64,000 bases of DNA from positions 5,084,001 to 5,148,000 of the forward strand of contig NC_083520.1 in assembly GCF_032362555.1 (NCBI RefSeq). Reading direction: 5' to 3'. Shown piece by piece: positions 13,186 to 24,421 of this stretch; position 1 is the stretch's first letter; each line of letters begins with the position of its first letter. The notes under the pieces were generated by a model that worked only from the letters and a program-made list of their open reading frames with translations, was not told where the DNA came from and ran no database searches. Made by a program: the position numbers and the translations under genes. This DNA comes from Amyelois transitella (taxonomy: Eukaryota; Arthropoda; Insecta; Lepidoptera; Pyralidae).

Positions 13186-14154
13186 CTTCGCTCACAAACA
13201 AAGTATACCTATATTTAATATACCATAGATAACGTGAGATATGCCTGTTACTAAGATAACTAGGCGAAGAGTAAAATCTCTTACATGCCTACTTCTGAGT
13301 CACGATAAACTGTTATTTGGAACTACTTAATTGCACATAGGTATAATAAATTCAGTAATATTACGAAAAACAAAACGGATATTTACATCCGGCGTAAAAA
13401 TTTCTAAACTTAACCAAAAAAAATGTTATGCTTATAAACAGTCGTTTTATTTACATTGGGTATAACTATCGTGACTTATTCTTGCTATATAGAAATAACA
13501 CTAAAACTGGTAGAAGCCACGCAAAAGATACAAGATACTTAAATATTACTCAAACAGGAAGCTTCCAAAAAGCTCTTTGAAGCCAATTAATGTGGTGTCC
13601 CCCCTAGATTTATTAACAGTAAGGTAAGTATCCAATATCCGGATTCCCATTACGCAACAGCCCTTAATGGGTATGGTATACAGATTTGCCAAAAGTATTT
13701 AGTGCAACTCTACAAAGAGGCCCAGTCTAAGCGGAGTTGGACGGTCTGGAAAATTATTATTTGGGAGCAGAGTTGAACACGCATTCCTGGCCTCCGCAAC
13801 ATAGAGACCTCTAGAAATAGAGTGGCTCTAGAGTAACAATTTAATTAAGACAAGAAAAAAAATTATTGCCATTGTTTCGTCATTGTATTTAATCGCTCGG
13901 AAAGTCCCGTTTCAATCTGCCCAGTGGTTTTGGTAATAATATAAGCTATTATAAAGAGTCAGAAAATATAATTTCCATTTAATGAATGGCTGTTATTCAG
14001 TTACTCTGATGTTATTTATATGTACAGATTAGAATAGAAGAGCAAATAAAAACATGCAATAACCACCGCGTAGTATTTTTAACAGACTTCTTACGTTGAC
14101 AGTACTTATACTAGAACTGTTCAGGAAATAATAAATAATGTCATTAAATATTAC

Positions 14155-14416
14155 ATACATACATACATATGGTCACGTCTATATCCCTTGCGGGGTAGAC
14201 AGAGCCAACAGTCTTGAAAAGACTGAATGGCCACGTTCAACTATTTAGCTTAATGATAGAATTGAGATTCAAATTGTGACAGGTTGCTAGCCCATCGCCT
14301 AAAAGAGGAATCCCAAGTTTATAAGCCTATCCCTTAGTCGCCTTTTACGACATCCATGGGAAAGAGATGGAGTGGTTCTATTCTTTTTGTAATGGTGCCG
14401 GGAACCACACGGCACA
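14155..14416 (+). repeat. Family A dispersed repeat, near-complete copy
   Basis: It begins at a short (CATA)n run and contains CACGTCTATATCCCTTGCGG, GGTAGACAGAGCCAACAGTC, GACAGGTTGCTAGCCCATCG, CCTTTTACGACATCCATGGG and ends at GTGCCGGGAACCACACGGCA. Together with the copies at 35143 and 53537 it defines the unit, about 250 bp. I see no terminal inverted repeats and no clear tRNA-like head, so class is unresolved; a SINE or other non-autonomous element is likely. Confidence 0.8.
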
Positions 14417-15825
14417 AATATAACATTTAAATATAAATATTACGGAGAAAGTTGATTGTTCTGATTGTCGAAAAACTAAATATGGCCGATTAAATATACT
14501 TCATACAAGTCCTCATAATAAGTGTACATTTTAAAATTTACCTTCACTTACTATATAACAAAATATAAGAGCCATGCATTGTTATGCTTTAAATATTTTT
14601 ATTGGGAATTCTATCTTACCGTAAGATGTTTTGAAATCTTTGATAAGGCGCTGACAAATAAGAGTATAACGTTGACACTATTACGTCGACCGAATGTACA
14701 CAATTAGTTTGATTAACTTAATGTCGTGTGAGCATTCTAGCTTGTTAGTACCCAATAGTTACTATGATATTGAAATTTAGAATTTTGCATGCAATTGGAT
14801 GCCGTTAATAACTATGGGATGGCACAACTATTTGTACAAATATACAAGTTAAGCATGAGGAAAATGGAATTTTCGTTTCATAAATAAAGATTCATCATTG
14901 GGGTAAGGTCTATTTTGGTTTTTAACCGTCAATACGTTATCTATGTAAGACTTTATCTTATTACAATTCCTTAAGTTCTACCAGGCCTTACAAAGTAAAT
15001 AGATACTTATTAAAATTATCCTAGTGAAATACATAAACCACTGCCTATTATTAGTGACCTGAGAATAACAAATAATAATTTTAATGAAGAACAAAAATAA
15101 ACAAACCGAATTAGAAATTTTCAAGGAGTAATTTTTAGAAATTGAACTTATGATTGTTTACCATTTCCTAATGATTTAATTAAAGCTATTAACAACAGGA
15201 TGTATGTAAAACATGCCCCCTGTGAAAATTCCACTAACAACAACTAACTAGGTATACCTAAGCTTTTGTAAACAGTTTGATTAAAATTTACTTACGATAT
15301 CATCATCAAACAAAAACAGCAAGATAATGTACCGTTAGCTATTTTGATGATTTATTTCAGTTAACCGATTCCAAAACAGAGAGTGTTTTATTTAATTGCA
15401 TACTTTCTATTGACGATTTGTAGATAAATAGTATTTTGGGATAAAATATTTCATTATGATTGTTCATGGACATTCTGTGCATCCAAACTTCATTTATTTT
15501 GTGCTGTAATATTTTTTTCTAATGTTTGTTTGACTGACTTTTAATATTTTATAAGTAAGGATTATTGATTATATAGTATTCGGACAAGCATGAGTGTTGG
15601 AGACTATTACAATAACAGATTTAGTGAATGTTGATGTTTCTACATAAAGTCCCGACAAAAGGCGATGAAAAGCATCCACACCCATTATAAGATGAATATT
15701 AGTTGTATACTCGTATTTCTATCTATGATGAATATTCTATAACGAGGTCTGACTGAAACTCGACACTGATAAAAATAAGCTCATTTTGTCAGTGTCATAA
15801 GTTTGATTTCATTCATTCATTCATT

Positions 15826-15925
15826 CATTTTCTTCCTCTTGGCGTGCCTAAATCCCGGTTACATCTTTACCTCTCTGAAGAGGAATCCAGAGTGCGCCTT
15901 TTAACCATGATCCTGGATCCGTAAA
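15826..15925 (-). repeat. SINE family B fragment
   Basis: The run TCCTCTTGGCGTGCCTAAAT, CGGTTACATCTTTACCTCTC and ATGATCCTGGATCCGTAAAG matches the 3' part of family B. A (CATT)n microsatellite abuts its left end. Confidence 0.55.
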
Positions 15926-16240
15926 GATTGTTGATAACAATACATGAAAATAACTCTTAGAATATAAACAATAAAAATATGAGAATAGGGTCACAAAGCG
16001 TCAACAATAAAAAAATATATATTTAAATCTTAACTTATTTGTTCTCTTCATAAGTACATCGTTTCAAAGTAAAACTAGCCAACAATTTGTAGCAGAATGG
16101 GCATCAATTTTTTGTGGTGAACTATATCGAAAAAAAGGTTATAAATTTATTATTTAATCTGTGTAAATAAGTAGAAAGAGGCGTGATTTTATGTATGTAT
16201 GTATGTATGTAAATAAGTAACATACCTCTTTTTTTCAAAA

Positions 16241-16904
16241 AGTTAGTGCCACAACTGATAGAAATTTACGTAATAAACATAAATTAGTCATGCCGTTTCA
16301 TAGGCTTAGCAAAGTCAGTAAATCATTTATGGGGAACTGTATACGATTTTATAATAGGTTGCCGGAGTCTGTTCTTGATATGCCCAACCGAAAATTCAAA
16401 GAGTATGTAAAGAAAGTACTTTGTGGGAAGGCTTATTATAGGACTGATGATTACCTTAATGATAAAAACATCTGGCTCGAGCTTGGCACAGGAACCTCGT
16501 AATTAATTGTAGTTTAATTTGAACTTAAATCAAAATTTCAGTACACTCTGTACATAAATCTTTTTAAAATTGGCAATCCATAATATATATATATATATTT
16601 TTTTTTTCTTTTTTCAATATTAAATCTCATAAATATATAAATCTCCCGTGAACAATGTATTCTCCCGTCCACATTCTATTCTAAGTATAATTTAATATTG
16701 TGAAGTTGACGTTGTTGATGAAAATGCTGCAGTGCAGTTTGTTACCGCTTCTTCTGCACTGACGCCTTGGAAGCGGCAGTAAACTTAGTTTTTAAGTAAT
16801 TTATTTGACGTCAACCAAGTTGTTAAACCATACGACAATTATTAAGCGATATAATAATATCCTATAATAATGAATAAAAATTTTGAATTTTTTTTTTTTT
16901 TTTT
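16241..16904 (+). mobile_element. 3' end of a non-LTR retrotransposon (LINE), Jockey/CR1-type
   Basis: An open frame from about 16241 to 16502 encodes the C-terminal tail of a LINE reverse-transcriptase polyprotein, with HRLSKVSKSFMGNCIRFYN, RLPESVLDMPNRKFKEYVKK and AYYRTDDYLNDKNIW. A 3' UTR of about 400 bp follows and ends in a T-rich tract near 16886-16904 next to a repeated TTTGAATTT unit. The copy is 5'-truncated, as is usual for target-primed insertion. The clade assignment rests on recalled similarity of the 'FYNRLP' C-terminus and is moderate. Confidence 0.75.
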
Positions 16905-16998
16905 TGAATTTGAATAACACTGTACGTAATAACAGTAGTTGCTATCTGTACTGCGTTATCAATTCTGAATTTAACAGGGTAATTACTAAACGGGAAAC

Positions 16999-17045
16999 CC
17001 GATCTGAAAGTAATCTTTAGTTCAAACAAAGATACTATTTATAAG
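16999..17045 (+). promoter_or_regulatory. Promoter block and TATA box of eight-cysteine member 1
   Basis: A 29-nt block at 16999-17027 is identical to 19422-19450 upstream of member 2, although the surrounding bases differ. A TATA-like TTTATAAG at 17038-17045 follows at the same relative distance, about 80 nt before the start codon. The shared 'ATAAGAGCAA' also aligns. This suggests shared expression control of the two genes. Confidence 0.65.
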
Positions 17046-17121
17046 AGCAAAGTCGGCTGATAGCAACATATAGTTTAAAGTGTTTCAAGCGAGCTCATCG
17101 AACGAACTACGAAATTTAAAC

Positions 17122-17731
17122 ATGAATTCCAAAGTCTCATTTACCCTGTGCCTTTTGGTAAGTTTTTAATTTTCTTGTAAGTAATCAGAACAGTTTGGTT
17201 TTATACTTTGGTTGACACGACAAATACTTTTTTCAAAGATTACATAACAATTAAGTAGTATGGTCAAATTATAGGAGCAAATGCAAGTGTATCATAATTT
17301 TGTTATCGCTTTATTCCTAACAGGTGGTAGCAGCGTCGGCTGTACCCCAACCGCAACCCAGCGCAGGATGGGTGAACCCATGGGCGTCATTATACGCCGG
17401 AGGAGCAGGCTGGGGTGGTGGGGCTAACCCGTGGGCTGCCGCAGTAGGTGGCGGAGGAGCCTGGGGCGCGCCGGCCGCACCAGCTGCTCCAGTTAACCCG
17501 TTCATTCCCCCATGGATCGCCACCGCTCCCTGGATGCCCCAATGGAAACCTTGCACAACCGTCGGCGCGACTTGCGCGGATTGCACGACCAAGAGCGTAT
17601 GCACGCCCATCGGAGGAATCAACAAGGCATGCAGTGACCCCACATTACCTTACTGCAACCTTGGGGAGTGCTCAGCAACCCCCACCGCCGAGTGCGCCCC
17701 CACCACCGAAGTCCCAACAACTACCGCTTAA
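17122..17731 (+). CDS. Eight-cysteine secreted protein, member 1 (Trp/Gly/Ala/Pro-rich linker)
   Basis: Predicted secreted protein of 147 aa from two exons, 17122-17157 and 17324-17731, with a phase-0 intron after codon 12. The signal peptide MNSKVSFTLCLLVVAASA ends at residue 18. Residues 19-88 form a repetitive linker rich in Trp, Gly, Ala and Pro (GWVNPWASLYAGGAGWGGG, NPWAAAVGGGGAWGAP, PWMPQW). The eight cysteines are 89, 96, 99, 105, 115, 123, 128 and 136, spaced C-x6-C-x2-C-x5-C-x9-C-x7-C-x4-C-x7-C, followed by a Thr/Pro tail. The linker resembles silk or cuticle glue proteins in composition; no function is known. Its exon is strikingly GC-rich against the AT-rich flanks. The minus-strand open frame over the same bases is a shadow. 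AATAAA lies near 17831. Confidence 0.88.
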
Positions 17732-18660
17732 TTTTTCCAGAGGCTGTAAAACATGAGTCTCATTAGAACATCAAAGGATTGATCACTCCTGTTTTTTTAT
17801 TTATTCCTGTAACTGTGAAATTTAATTATAAATAAAACCATTGTATTTATACAATTTTATTTTCCTTTTTTTACCTTAATAACCAGAATAAATTTGCCAT
17901 CTTAAACATTCGACTGTCATAAGATTTTAAAACTTTCGGCTATGTCTATAAAAGATAAAGATGCAATTATTTACTTTGCAACGGAATGTGAGGAAGCAAT
18001 AAGAATGAGAGAATATCCCAAAATTCTCATGGGAAAAAGACTTTTACGTGGACAGAGATGCAGGCGTAATCTAATTTAAAATATATCTACAGGCTACTCA
18101 TGTAGAGTTTTCTTACATAGGATTCAGTAAATATATCAATCATTTCCTAAACGTAAATCATGAAATGTAAGAATTACGAGTATACAAAAACGACAAAAAG
18201 AGGTAGGTATTCAAAAGTAATATTTGAATTTACTGTGCAAGTAGTCTTTGAAATAGCATAATATAAATCAATTACAAATATCATTACATAAAATAAAACA
18301 ATACAAATCGAGTGTCTGTAGATCAAATATTTTTCCAAAATCTGATAGGAGTTGATTAACTTTGATAATCAACAATTACAGAAAACAAAATACAGTTTTT
18401 GGAATTTTTGTCTGTCTGTTTGTCCTGTACGTTAAAGCTACTCAACAAAGAACGCGGTTTTCCCAGGTGAATTATATAAAATTAAGAGTCAAAACTCTGT
18501 TTCATCAAAATCTGTTAAAAATAAAAAGTTATGGTCAATTTTATAGATACAAATATTAAATGGTTTGAAATCATTATCATTACAGGTTACAGATTTTTCC
18601 GAAGGTCCGTTAAAATAAAAGTAGCCTCTCTTCTAGCCCCGAGTCTAATATTATTTCTCA

Positions 18661-18725
18661 TATACATATAATCACGTCTATATCCCTTGCGGGGTAGACA
18701 GAGCCAACAGTCTTGTAAAGACTAA
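18661..18725 (+). repeat. Family A dispersed repeat, 5' fragment
   Basis: CACGTCTATATCCCTTGCGG followed by GGTAGACAGAGCCAACAGTC is nearly identical to the start of the 14155 copy and then stops abruptly. The identity suggests a fairly young copy. Confidence 0.7.
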
Positions 18726-18929
18726 TAGGCTTAGAATTGAATTAAATAATTGGTAAAGTCTTCTAATAAAAATATTTTGGATTTTGAATATACATATCTC
18801 ATGCATGACCGATTTGATAAAAAAAATTGAACTAGATCTGGACACATTTTATATGGAGAAATATAGAAATGCACAAAGTTAAAAAAAAACACAGAATGTA
18901 TGGCAATACTACAACCGCTATCACTTGAA

Positions 18930-19033
18930 TGATAAGTTCTCAGCACATGGCCGGGTGAGATTTGAACCAGTGCCTTTAAGCGCATGATGCATTTTAACCG
19001 GGCATCTTACCGATTCGACTACCGACGCTATTA
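18930..19033 (-). repeat. tRNA-like head of SINE family B
   Basis: Read on the minus strand it begins AGCGTCGGTAGTCGAATCGG and reaches GGTTCAAATCTCACC, which fit RNA polymerase III box A and box B of a tRNA-derived SINE. The same head lies at the right ends of the copies near 21665 and 28870, showing that the family is transcribed on the minus strand there. Confidence 0.65.
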
Positions 19034-19421
19034 TAATTCATGATTTTAAAAAAAGGTCTTTATCCAGTACAGCAAGTCACGGACCGACACCAGAGTTATT
19101 CTGCATTCATTTCCAAATAAAATTTTAAGTTTTATTCTTTATGACAATGTTTAAACAGGAGTTATAAATTTACTCAACTCTTACCAAAATCAGCAATATG
19201 TAATAATACTACAACATTGTTCTACGGTCGTAATATTCCTTCTTCTATACAATTTCAAGAATTTTAATTGCGTAAACTAACGGGTTTTCACCATATTTCT
19301 TTGACTCAAATAACGTTTTCGCGGCGTACCATGTATGTAAATATTAGAACATATGACTACACTGCGTTATTATCTATAAGATTCTTATCTAGGAGAATCA
19401 ACTAACTGGATGGGAAAACAA

Positions 19422-19467
19422 CCGATCTGAAAGTAATCTTTAGTTCAAACATTACTCTCCATATAAG
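19422..19467 (+). promoter_or_regulatory. Promoter block and TATA-like box of eight-cysteine member 2
   Basis: The 29 nt at 19422-19450 match 16999-17027 exactly, and ATATAAG at 19461-19467 stands where member 1 has TTTATAAG. The start codon follows about 75 nt downstream. A 'CTGCGTTAT' motif further upstream is also shared. Confidence 0.65.
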
Positions 19468-19540
19468 AGCAATTTCGGCTAGGGGCAAAACAAAAGATTT
19501 CAGCGTCTCTACGAGCTCCTTGAACGAACTGCGAACAAAC

Positions 19541-20355
19541 ATGAACTCCAAGATTGTATTGACTCTTTGTCTTATGGTGAGTCGCTTGTTTGTGTATTGT
19601 ATTTTGAAAATGATTATTTAATTTTAAATTAAAGGATCCTATAACCTGTATAAACTGCTTTGTTATCAAGAGAAAGGTTCGTTTAAACCGTTGAGGACAG
19701 TAAGGCTAATTCTCATTATGGCAACCAATTCGCTAATGAACTATTTATCAGTTTAACGCACTTCAACAGCATTTTATCTTTTACTTAGTATAAATAAAGC
19801 AATGTACCTTATTATGGGTATAGGAAGGTATTTTCTGCTCTACTGGTGTTAGTCCCGGTTGCGTTCTCACCTCTCTGAAAAGGTGCGCCTGTGACTGTGG
19901 TCCTGGTAAGTCAGGTTTTAAACACAAAGCAACTCCAGTCTTACATTCTTAACCTAGGCTAAGATACCTTATCCATTCTGAATCATAGTTACACATCCCG
20001 TCCATATCTCCCTTGAATATGCAGGGTTCGATAACGGAGACACTAATAAACATAACACAAACAACCAATACAACTAATTTTAATTTGCTTCCAGTTGGTA
20101 GCAGCATCAGCGATACCCCAGCTGCCTGCGGGAGCGGGATGGGCTGCCAACCCCTGGATTCCCCAATGGCAACCTTGCTCGACCGTCGGTGCATCTTGCT
20201 CAGATTGCACGACCAAGAGCATTTGCACGCCCATTGGAGGAATCACCAAGGCGTGCAGTGACCCCACCTTACCTTACTGCAACCTTGGAGAGTGCTCAGC
20301 TACACCTGCAGCGGAGTGCGCCCAGGGCCCGCAAGCTCCAGCGGCTGTTGCTTAA
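19541..20355 (+). CDS. Eight-cysteine secreted protein, member 2 (short linker)
   Basis: Two exons, 19541-19576 and 20095-20355, phase-0 intron after codon 12, 98 aa. The signal peptide MNSKIVLTLCLMLVAASA is close to that of member 1. The linker is reduced to residues 19-39 (PQLPAGAGWAANPWIPQWQP). Cysteines are 40, 47, 50, 56, 66, 74, 79 and 87 with the same spacing as member 1, and the domain is near-identical (CTTKSICTPIGGITKACSD). The tail is Ala/Pro/Gln-rich. Members 1 and 2 are a recent tandem pair that differ mainly by expansion or loss of the Trp/Gly/Ala linker. The intron carries a SINE B insertion at about 19838-20030. Overlapping frames on both strands of exon 2 are shadows. Confidence 0.88.
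19838..20030 (-). repeat. SINE family B copy in the intron of member 2
   Basis: Blocks GTGTTAGTCCCGGTTGCGTT, CTCACCTCTCTGAAAAGG and TAGTTACACATCCCGTCC occur in family B order. It is diverged and lacks a clear tRNA-like head. Its presence shows that the intron has grown since duplication, as the member 1 intron is only 166 nt. Confidence 0.55.
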
Positions 20356-20429
20356 ACTATATACTTCTCAAGAAGAATCTTAATGATCGTGATTGTATTG
20401 TAAAGATTAAATTCATATAATTATTTACA

Positions 20430-20474
20430 ACCACTTTACCTTTCTGCAACCTTAGAGAATGCTCTGCTACCCCA
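20430..20474 (+). pseudogene. Relic of an eight-cysteine domain tail, 45 bp
   Basis: This aligns with the last part of the member 2 cysteine exon (about 20262-20304). It reads TLPFCNLRECSATP against TLPYCNLGECSATP in member 2. It lies only 75 bp after the member 2 stop codon and no other exon part is seen around it, so it is probably the leftover of a deleted tandem unit. Confidence 0.6.
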
Positions 20475-21664
20475 TGTTATATGTCCATAATTTTAATGAT
20501 TGAATTTTCATATTTATTCGTTTCATTTCACATCTAAAACTAACAGTGTTATATCCTGTACTTATAAAATATCTAATTTTTAACACTTTAATGATTATAT
20601 TCACATATCCATTAAACAAGATCAAATAAGTATTTTTAATTTTCAACCTAAAAATACAAGCACATCATTATTTATCAATGTAAGAGCAAAAGGCTACATT
20701 TTACGCAGAAAAGTATTGGCTGCTTTGTTTTCTGAATATGCCTACTATAGTCCTCCCCCGCCTTATAGAAAACTGAAATCAAAGCAAATATTTTCATTTT
20801 CCTAAGAGCAAATGTAGGTGTTAATGTCAAATATAAATATGAGAAAGTACGTAGCTAATACGACATACGAAGTCTCCAGTCGTGCATATAGTTTCCTCTT
20901 CACTGATTTATTTAATCAGCTTGTTATCGGTTGCCTCGCGACGATCAGTCGGAGCTAGATTTACGTTATTCATACCTATATCTAGATGTTTGTATCTGCT
21001 AGTTGGTCTGAATATCGCTTCGACTTTGAACGTTATTAATTTTTGATAAAATTGAAAAAATAATCGATAACAAAATTAAGGCTATTAATGTTATGAAAAG
21101 TTTCAAATATGCAAAAGACAATTTGTCATTTAATAAAACTAAAACTTAGCCTCGATATCGAGCCTTAAAATAGGATCAGTAGTTTTAGAAAATATCGCTA
21201 AAAACAAATTATTTACATACTGTTCGAGTAACATGCAGCATGGACTTATGTATTCTGAATGAAACAAAACAAATATAAGAAATCAAATTTATCTTTTTAA
21301 TGGCTACAGCTGAAAATTAAACTAGTAAATTTACTTTTTGGGGAAATATTATTTCATTTGTCGTTCCTTCATTTGATAATTTGATCTGTTTACTGCGGAC
21401 ATCCTGTTAATTCTAGATATATCAATCCAAATCTTATGTCTATCTCTGTGAGGACACTCATTCAGATACTTGAAAGATATTGAATCATTATCAAACTACT
21501 TATAACATAACTTTATTAACTTCCGGTTGAGTAAGAAATTAGAAATGTTTATTTCAACCTATTCAATATTTTCTTTAGTCATTTATTCAGATAAATAAAA
21601 TCTTCTATAAATTATATTAAACTAAATTATAATGTTGTTTTAATTAGAGCGCACATTACTACAC

Positions 21665-22032
21665 ACACCTTTCCCTTCCTCCTGGTTTTAGTCCCGGTTG
21701 CACCCTCACCACTCTGGAGAGGAGCCCAGGGTGTCTCTGACAATGGATCCTGGATTGAGTATTTCAGGTTTTTACACGAAGGGTGTTCCCGTCTGACCTT
21801 CGAAGCCTTTGCAGGAGAACCTAACCCGTATTGGATAGATCATGATTACACATCCAGTTGCCTGAATTTTTAGCTGATTGCGCTCACCGTAAGAGCATCA
21901 GTTAGCATTCAAACTAATGTACATAACTTCGACAATAAATTGGTACATGGCCGAAGTGGGATCTGACCTGTGCCTTTTTGCGCCACACTCATTTTAACCG
22001 GGCCCTTACCAATTCGACCACCGACGCTCTTT
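21665..22032 (-). repeat. SINE family B, full-length copy with tRNA-derived head
   Basis: Read on the minus strand it starts GAGCGTCGGTGGTCGAATTG (box A region), passes a box B region near 21955-21970, then the family body, and ends at the reverse complement of CTCCTGGTTTTAGTCCCGG. About 370 bp. The order of parts is the same as in 28870-29215 and defines the family. Whether a LINE shares its tail cannot be told here. Confidence 0.75.
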
Positions 22033-22317
22033 TACTACACAACGCACAATATTAACAATAAATTTCAGAAAATTATTGGTACATTACATGCCATGCGCAG
22101 ATGTGCGTGTGAGTGCATTATCATGTTCCACTAACGTCATTCAATATGCAAATAGTGTGCAGTATAGTGTGTAAATAGTATGACGTGTAATAAATAAGTA
22201 AATAGTAATGAAAATCATCATATTTTGTTAAAGGAGTTAAAATGTTTGGCGGCGAAACTAGTTAACTCCTTTCAAAGTATATTTGGTTTGAATAATTATT
22301 AAGAAAAGGAAAGAAGG

Positions 22318-22475
22318 GAAAGGATAAACTTGGGATTTTTCTTGCAGGAGATTAGGTAGCAACCTGACACTAATTGGATCTTAATTCCATCATAAAACTG
22401 TACAGCTGAACGTGACCTTTCAGTCTTTTTAAAACTGTAGGCTGTATGGCTCAAGGCAAGGAATATAGACGTGAT
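22318..22475 (-). repeat. Family A dispersed repeat, partial, minus orientation
   Basis: AAACTTGGGATTTTTCTTGC, 'GTAGCAACCTGACACTAATT' and GAACGTGACCTTTCAGTC are the reverse complement of the central part of the 14155 copy. The AGACAGAG core is degraded. Confidence 0.65.
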
Positions 22476-22896
22476 TATAAGTAGGTAGGTGGAATTAAAT
22501 TTTTCATAAACAAGAATTTTAATTTACATACATATAATCATGTACATATGTATGATTTTAAAAATCCCTGTTATTTATGACCAAAAATAAATCTGTGGTA
22601 TAAAAAAGTTAAGTGTGTATTCTACTTTATGAAGATTGGTCAAGCAGATAAAGCGTGAAGAAGAAACAAACAATTGCGTAATTAAGTATATTATTAGTGT
22701 GAAAAAAATGCAGTAGAGTATGAAAGGAAATTTTCTCAGATCAAAACAATAATTTAATGTTTACTCTCACTGGAAAACCCTACGTAAACCTATTGTTATT
22801 TCCTTGATTATTTTCTGATACAGGTATCTATAAACTGATAACTTCAGATGAAGGTATATAAGCAACGAATAATACAGATATGCATATAGTGAAATA

Positions 22897-24421
22897 ATGG
22901 GTTGCGCTAGGAATATTTTCGCACTTATAGCTTTGGTAAGTAGTGACCCCTTAAAATTTATATTTCCAATCCAATAAGCATGTTTAATCAATCAAAGCAA
23001 TCATCTTTTATTTAGAAATCATGATAATGTTTACTAACTGTCACCCGCGACTTTAATAATGGTTACTTATTATGTTATTTCAATATCTAAACAGTTTTGC
23101 AATAATATACGAGTGGTATATTACTGCAAAATTTTCATGAATATTCTTTCGGTAGTTTTTGCGTAAAAAATAACAAACATACATCCATTCAAAACATAAT
23201 ATTAGTAGGATGATAAGTATTCCTTTAAATTTAAACTTTTTAGGTAAAGGTTTATAATTACAAAATTTAAAAAATATGTGTAAAATGCTCCTGTATTTAA
23301 TTTTGTGTACATAAATAAGTAAATAAAACATAAAACTATGATAATCGAAATTTACATTCACCTGCAGAAAACTAGGTTTACCTCATAAGGTTTTGGTTTG
23401 TATGAAATTATATTATATTTGGAGTAACTTAATATTTGGAGTAACTTAAACTCGTGTTCATGAAAATTTTTCTAAATTTAAAATATCTCTTAAAACCTAC
23501 TCTACTTATGAAGGAGTACCTACTTAAATTAATATGTTTAACAAAGCAACCGCTACACGCGCTCCAAGTACATTAAAGCAAATTGCTTTTAAAATTTATT
23601 AAACTTTACATTTCATGGAACACTTTGCTACACAATAATTAAGTGTTGTATGTAAGTTGTTGTATGCTTTCAGTTTTAAAAGCAAATTAGGTTCCCAACT
23701 TTAGACAGAAAATAATGACAATCTTGAAATTATTGAACAAAAAAGAATTAATAAGTATCGTCTTATGGTAAATTTTTCATATAGAGAAGTTTTGCTTTAA
23801 TTTCTGAACATAATTATTAAACTTCAAAACATTTACAGTTTCAAGAAAAGAGCGGGGATGCAAAAAGGGGGCTTATTTTTCCTCCGCAATGAGTGATAAC
23901 CTTTTTACCCTATTATTTTTACGATTATTAATTTAAAAAATAAATATATGTATTGTTACATAAATGTATAGATAAAAAATAATAATATATATTGTTGTTC
24001 TTGCCATTATATGTAGGTATATTTTCTTGCCTAAATTCTCGCAACTTACTTCATTTAAAAATACGTTTAGGTAGTAAGTACTTTTTGGTGTTTTAGTCTT
24101 CCCTTTTTTCCACAGCTGGTAGTTATAGGCGAGATATGTGGCCAGATAAGCCAAGGCGGGCCTCATCAATCCCAAGGGGGTGCCCACGGACTCCAAGGCA
24201 GATCTAGACGTCAAGTCGTTCAAGATGGCGAGGAAAATGTCGAACCTCTGATAGTAGCTGCGTGTGATAACAATACTATTCCTAGTATATCTTGCTACGA
24301 TTGTACCACCAGATTGATTTGTAAACCTAACAGCATCGTTCTGGTAAAATGTAGGGGAAATGTTAGACCTTACTGCAACAATGGAATTTGCTCATCTGTT
24401 CTTACCCCTGAGTGTGAATAA
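22897..24421 (+). CDS. Eight-cysteine secreted protein, member 3 (furin-type propeptide site)
   Basis: Two exons, 22897-22935 and 24116-24421, phase-0 intron, 114 aa. Exon 1 gives MGCARNIFALIAL, and exon 2 continues the signal as LVVIGEICGQ. A Gly/Gln/His-rich stretch (residues 23-41) is followed by RSRR at 42-45, a classic furin cleavage motif, then an acidic linker. Cysteines are 63, 73, 76, 82, 92, 100, 105 and 113, spaced 9-2-5-9-7-4-7. The domain retains CYDCTTRLIC and PYCNNGICS, close to members 1 and 8. The protein ends one residue after the last cysteine. I infer a proprotein that releases the cysteine domain. TATATAAG lies about 40 nt upstream of the start. AATAAA near 24544 is the likely polyadenylation signal. 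Confidence 0.85.

Larger units (their letters stand above)
13186..16240. other. Intergenic, repeat-bearing, no gene seen
   Basis: No exon with a signal peptide or known domain was found on either strand. The region holds a near-complete family A repeat (14155-14416), a SINE B fragment (15826-15925) and short (CATT)n and (GTAT)n microsatellites near 15811 and 16193. The open frame at 14522-14707 is low-complexity and unsupported. Confidence 0.5.
17732..19421. other. Spacer between members 1 and 2 of the eight-cysteine array
   Basis: It contains the polyadenylation signal of member 1 near 17831, a family A fragment at 18661-18725 and the tRNA-like head of a SINE B copy at 18930-19033. No extra cysteine-domain exon was found. 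The open frame at 18362-18559 has no signal peptide or motif. Confidence 0.5.
20475..22896. other. Spacer between members 2 and 3
   Basis: No cysteine-domain exon or other gene is visible. It contains the most complete SINE B copy (21665-22032) and an inverted family A copy (22318-22475). TATATAAG at about 22855-22862 is a plausible TATA box for member 3. Confidence 0.5.

Noticed and set aside
14153-16215. Short (CATA), (CATT) and (GTAT) tandem runs as possible CRISPR-like or satellite arrays
   Set aside because: They are only a few units long, without spacers, and mark repeat ends.
17317-17643. Minus-strand Gly/Ala/Pro/His-rich open frame opposite member 1
   Set aside because: Shadow of the GC-rich linker and cysteine exon; the plus strand has signal exon, splice sites and a conserved domain.
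18930-19033. Possible genuine tRNA gene
   Set aside because: The clover-leaf arms do not close, and the same sequence heads several repeat copies, so it is a SINE head.
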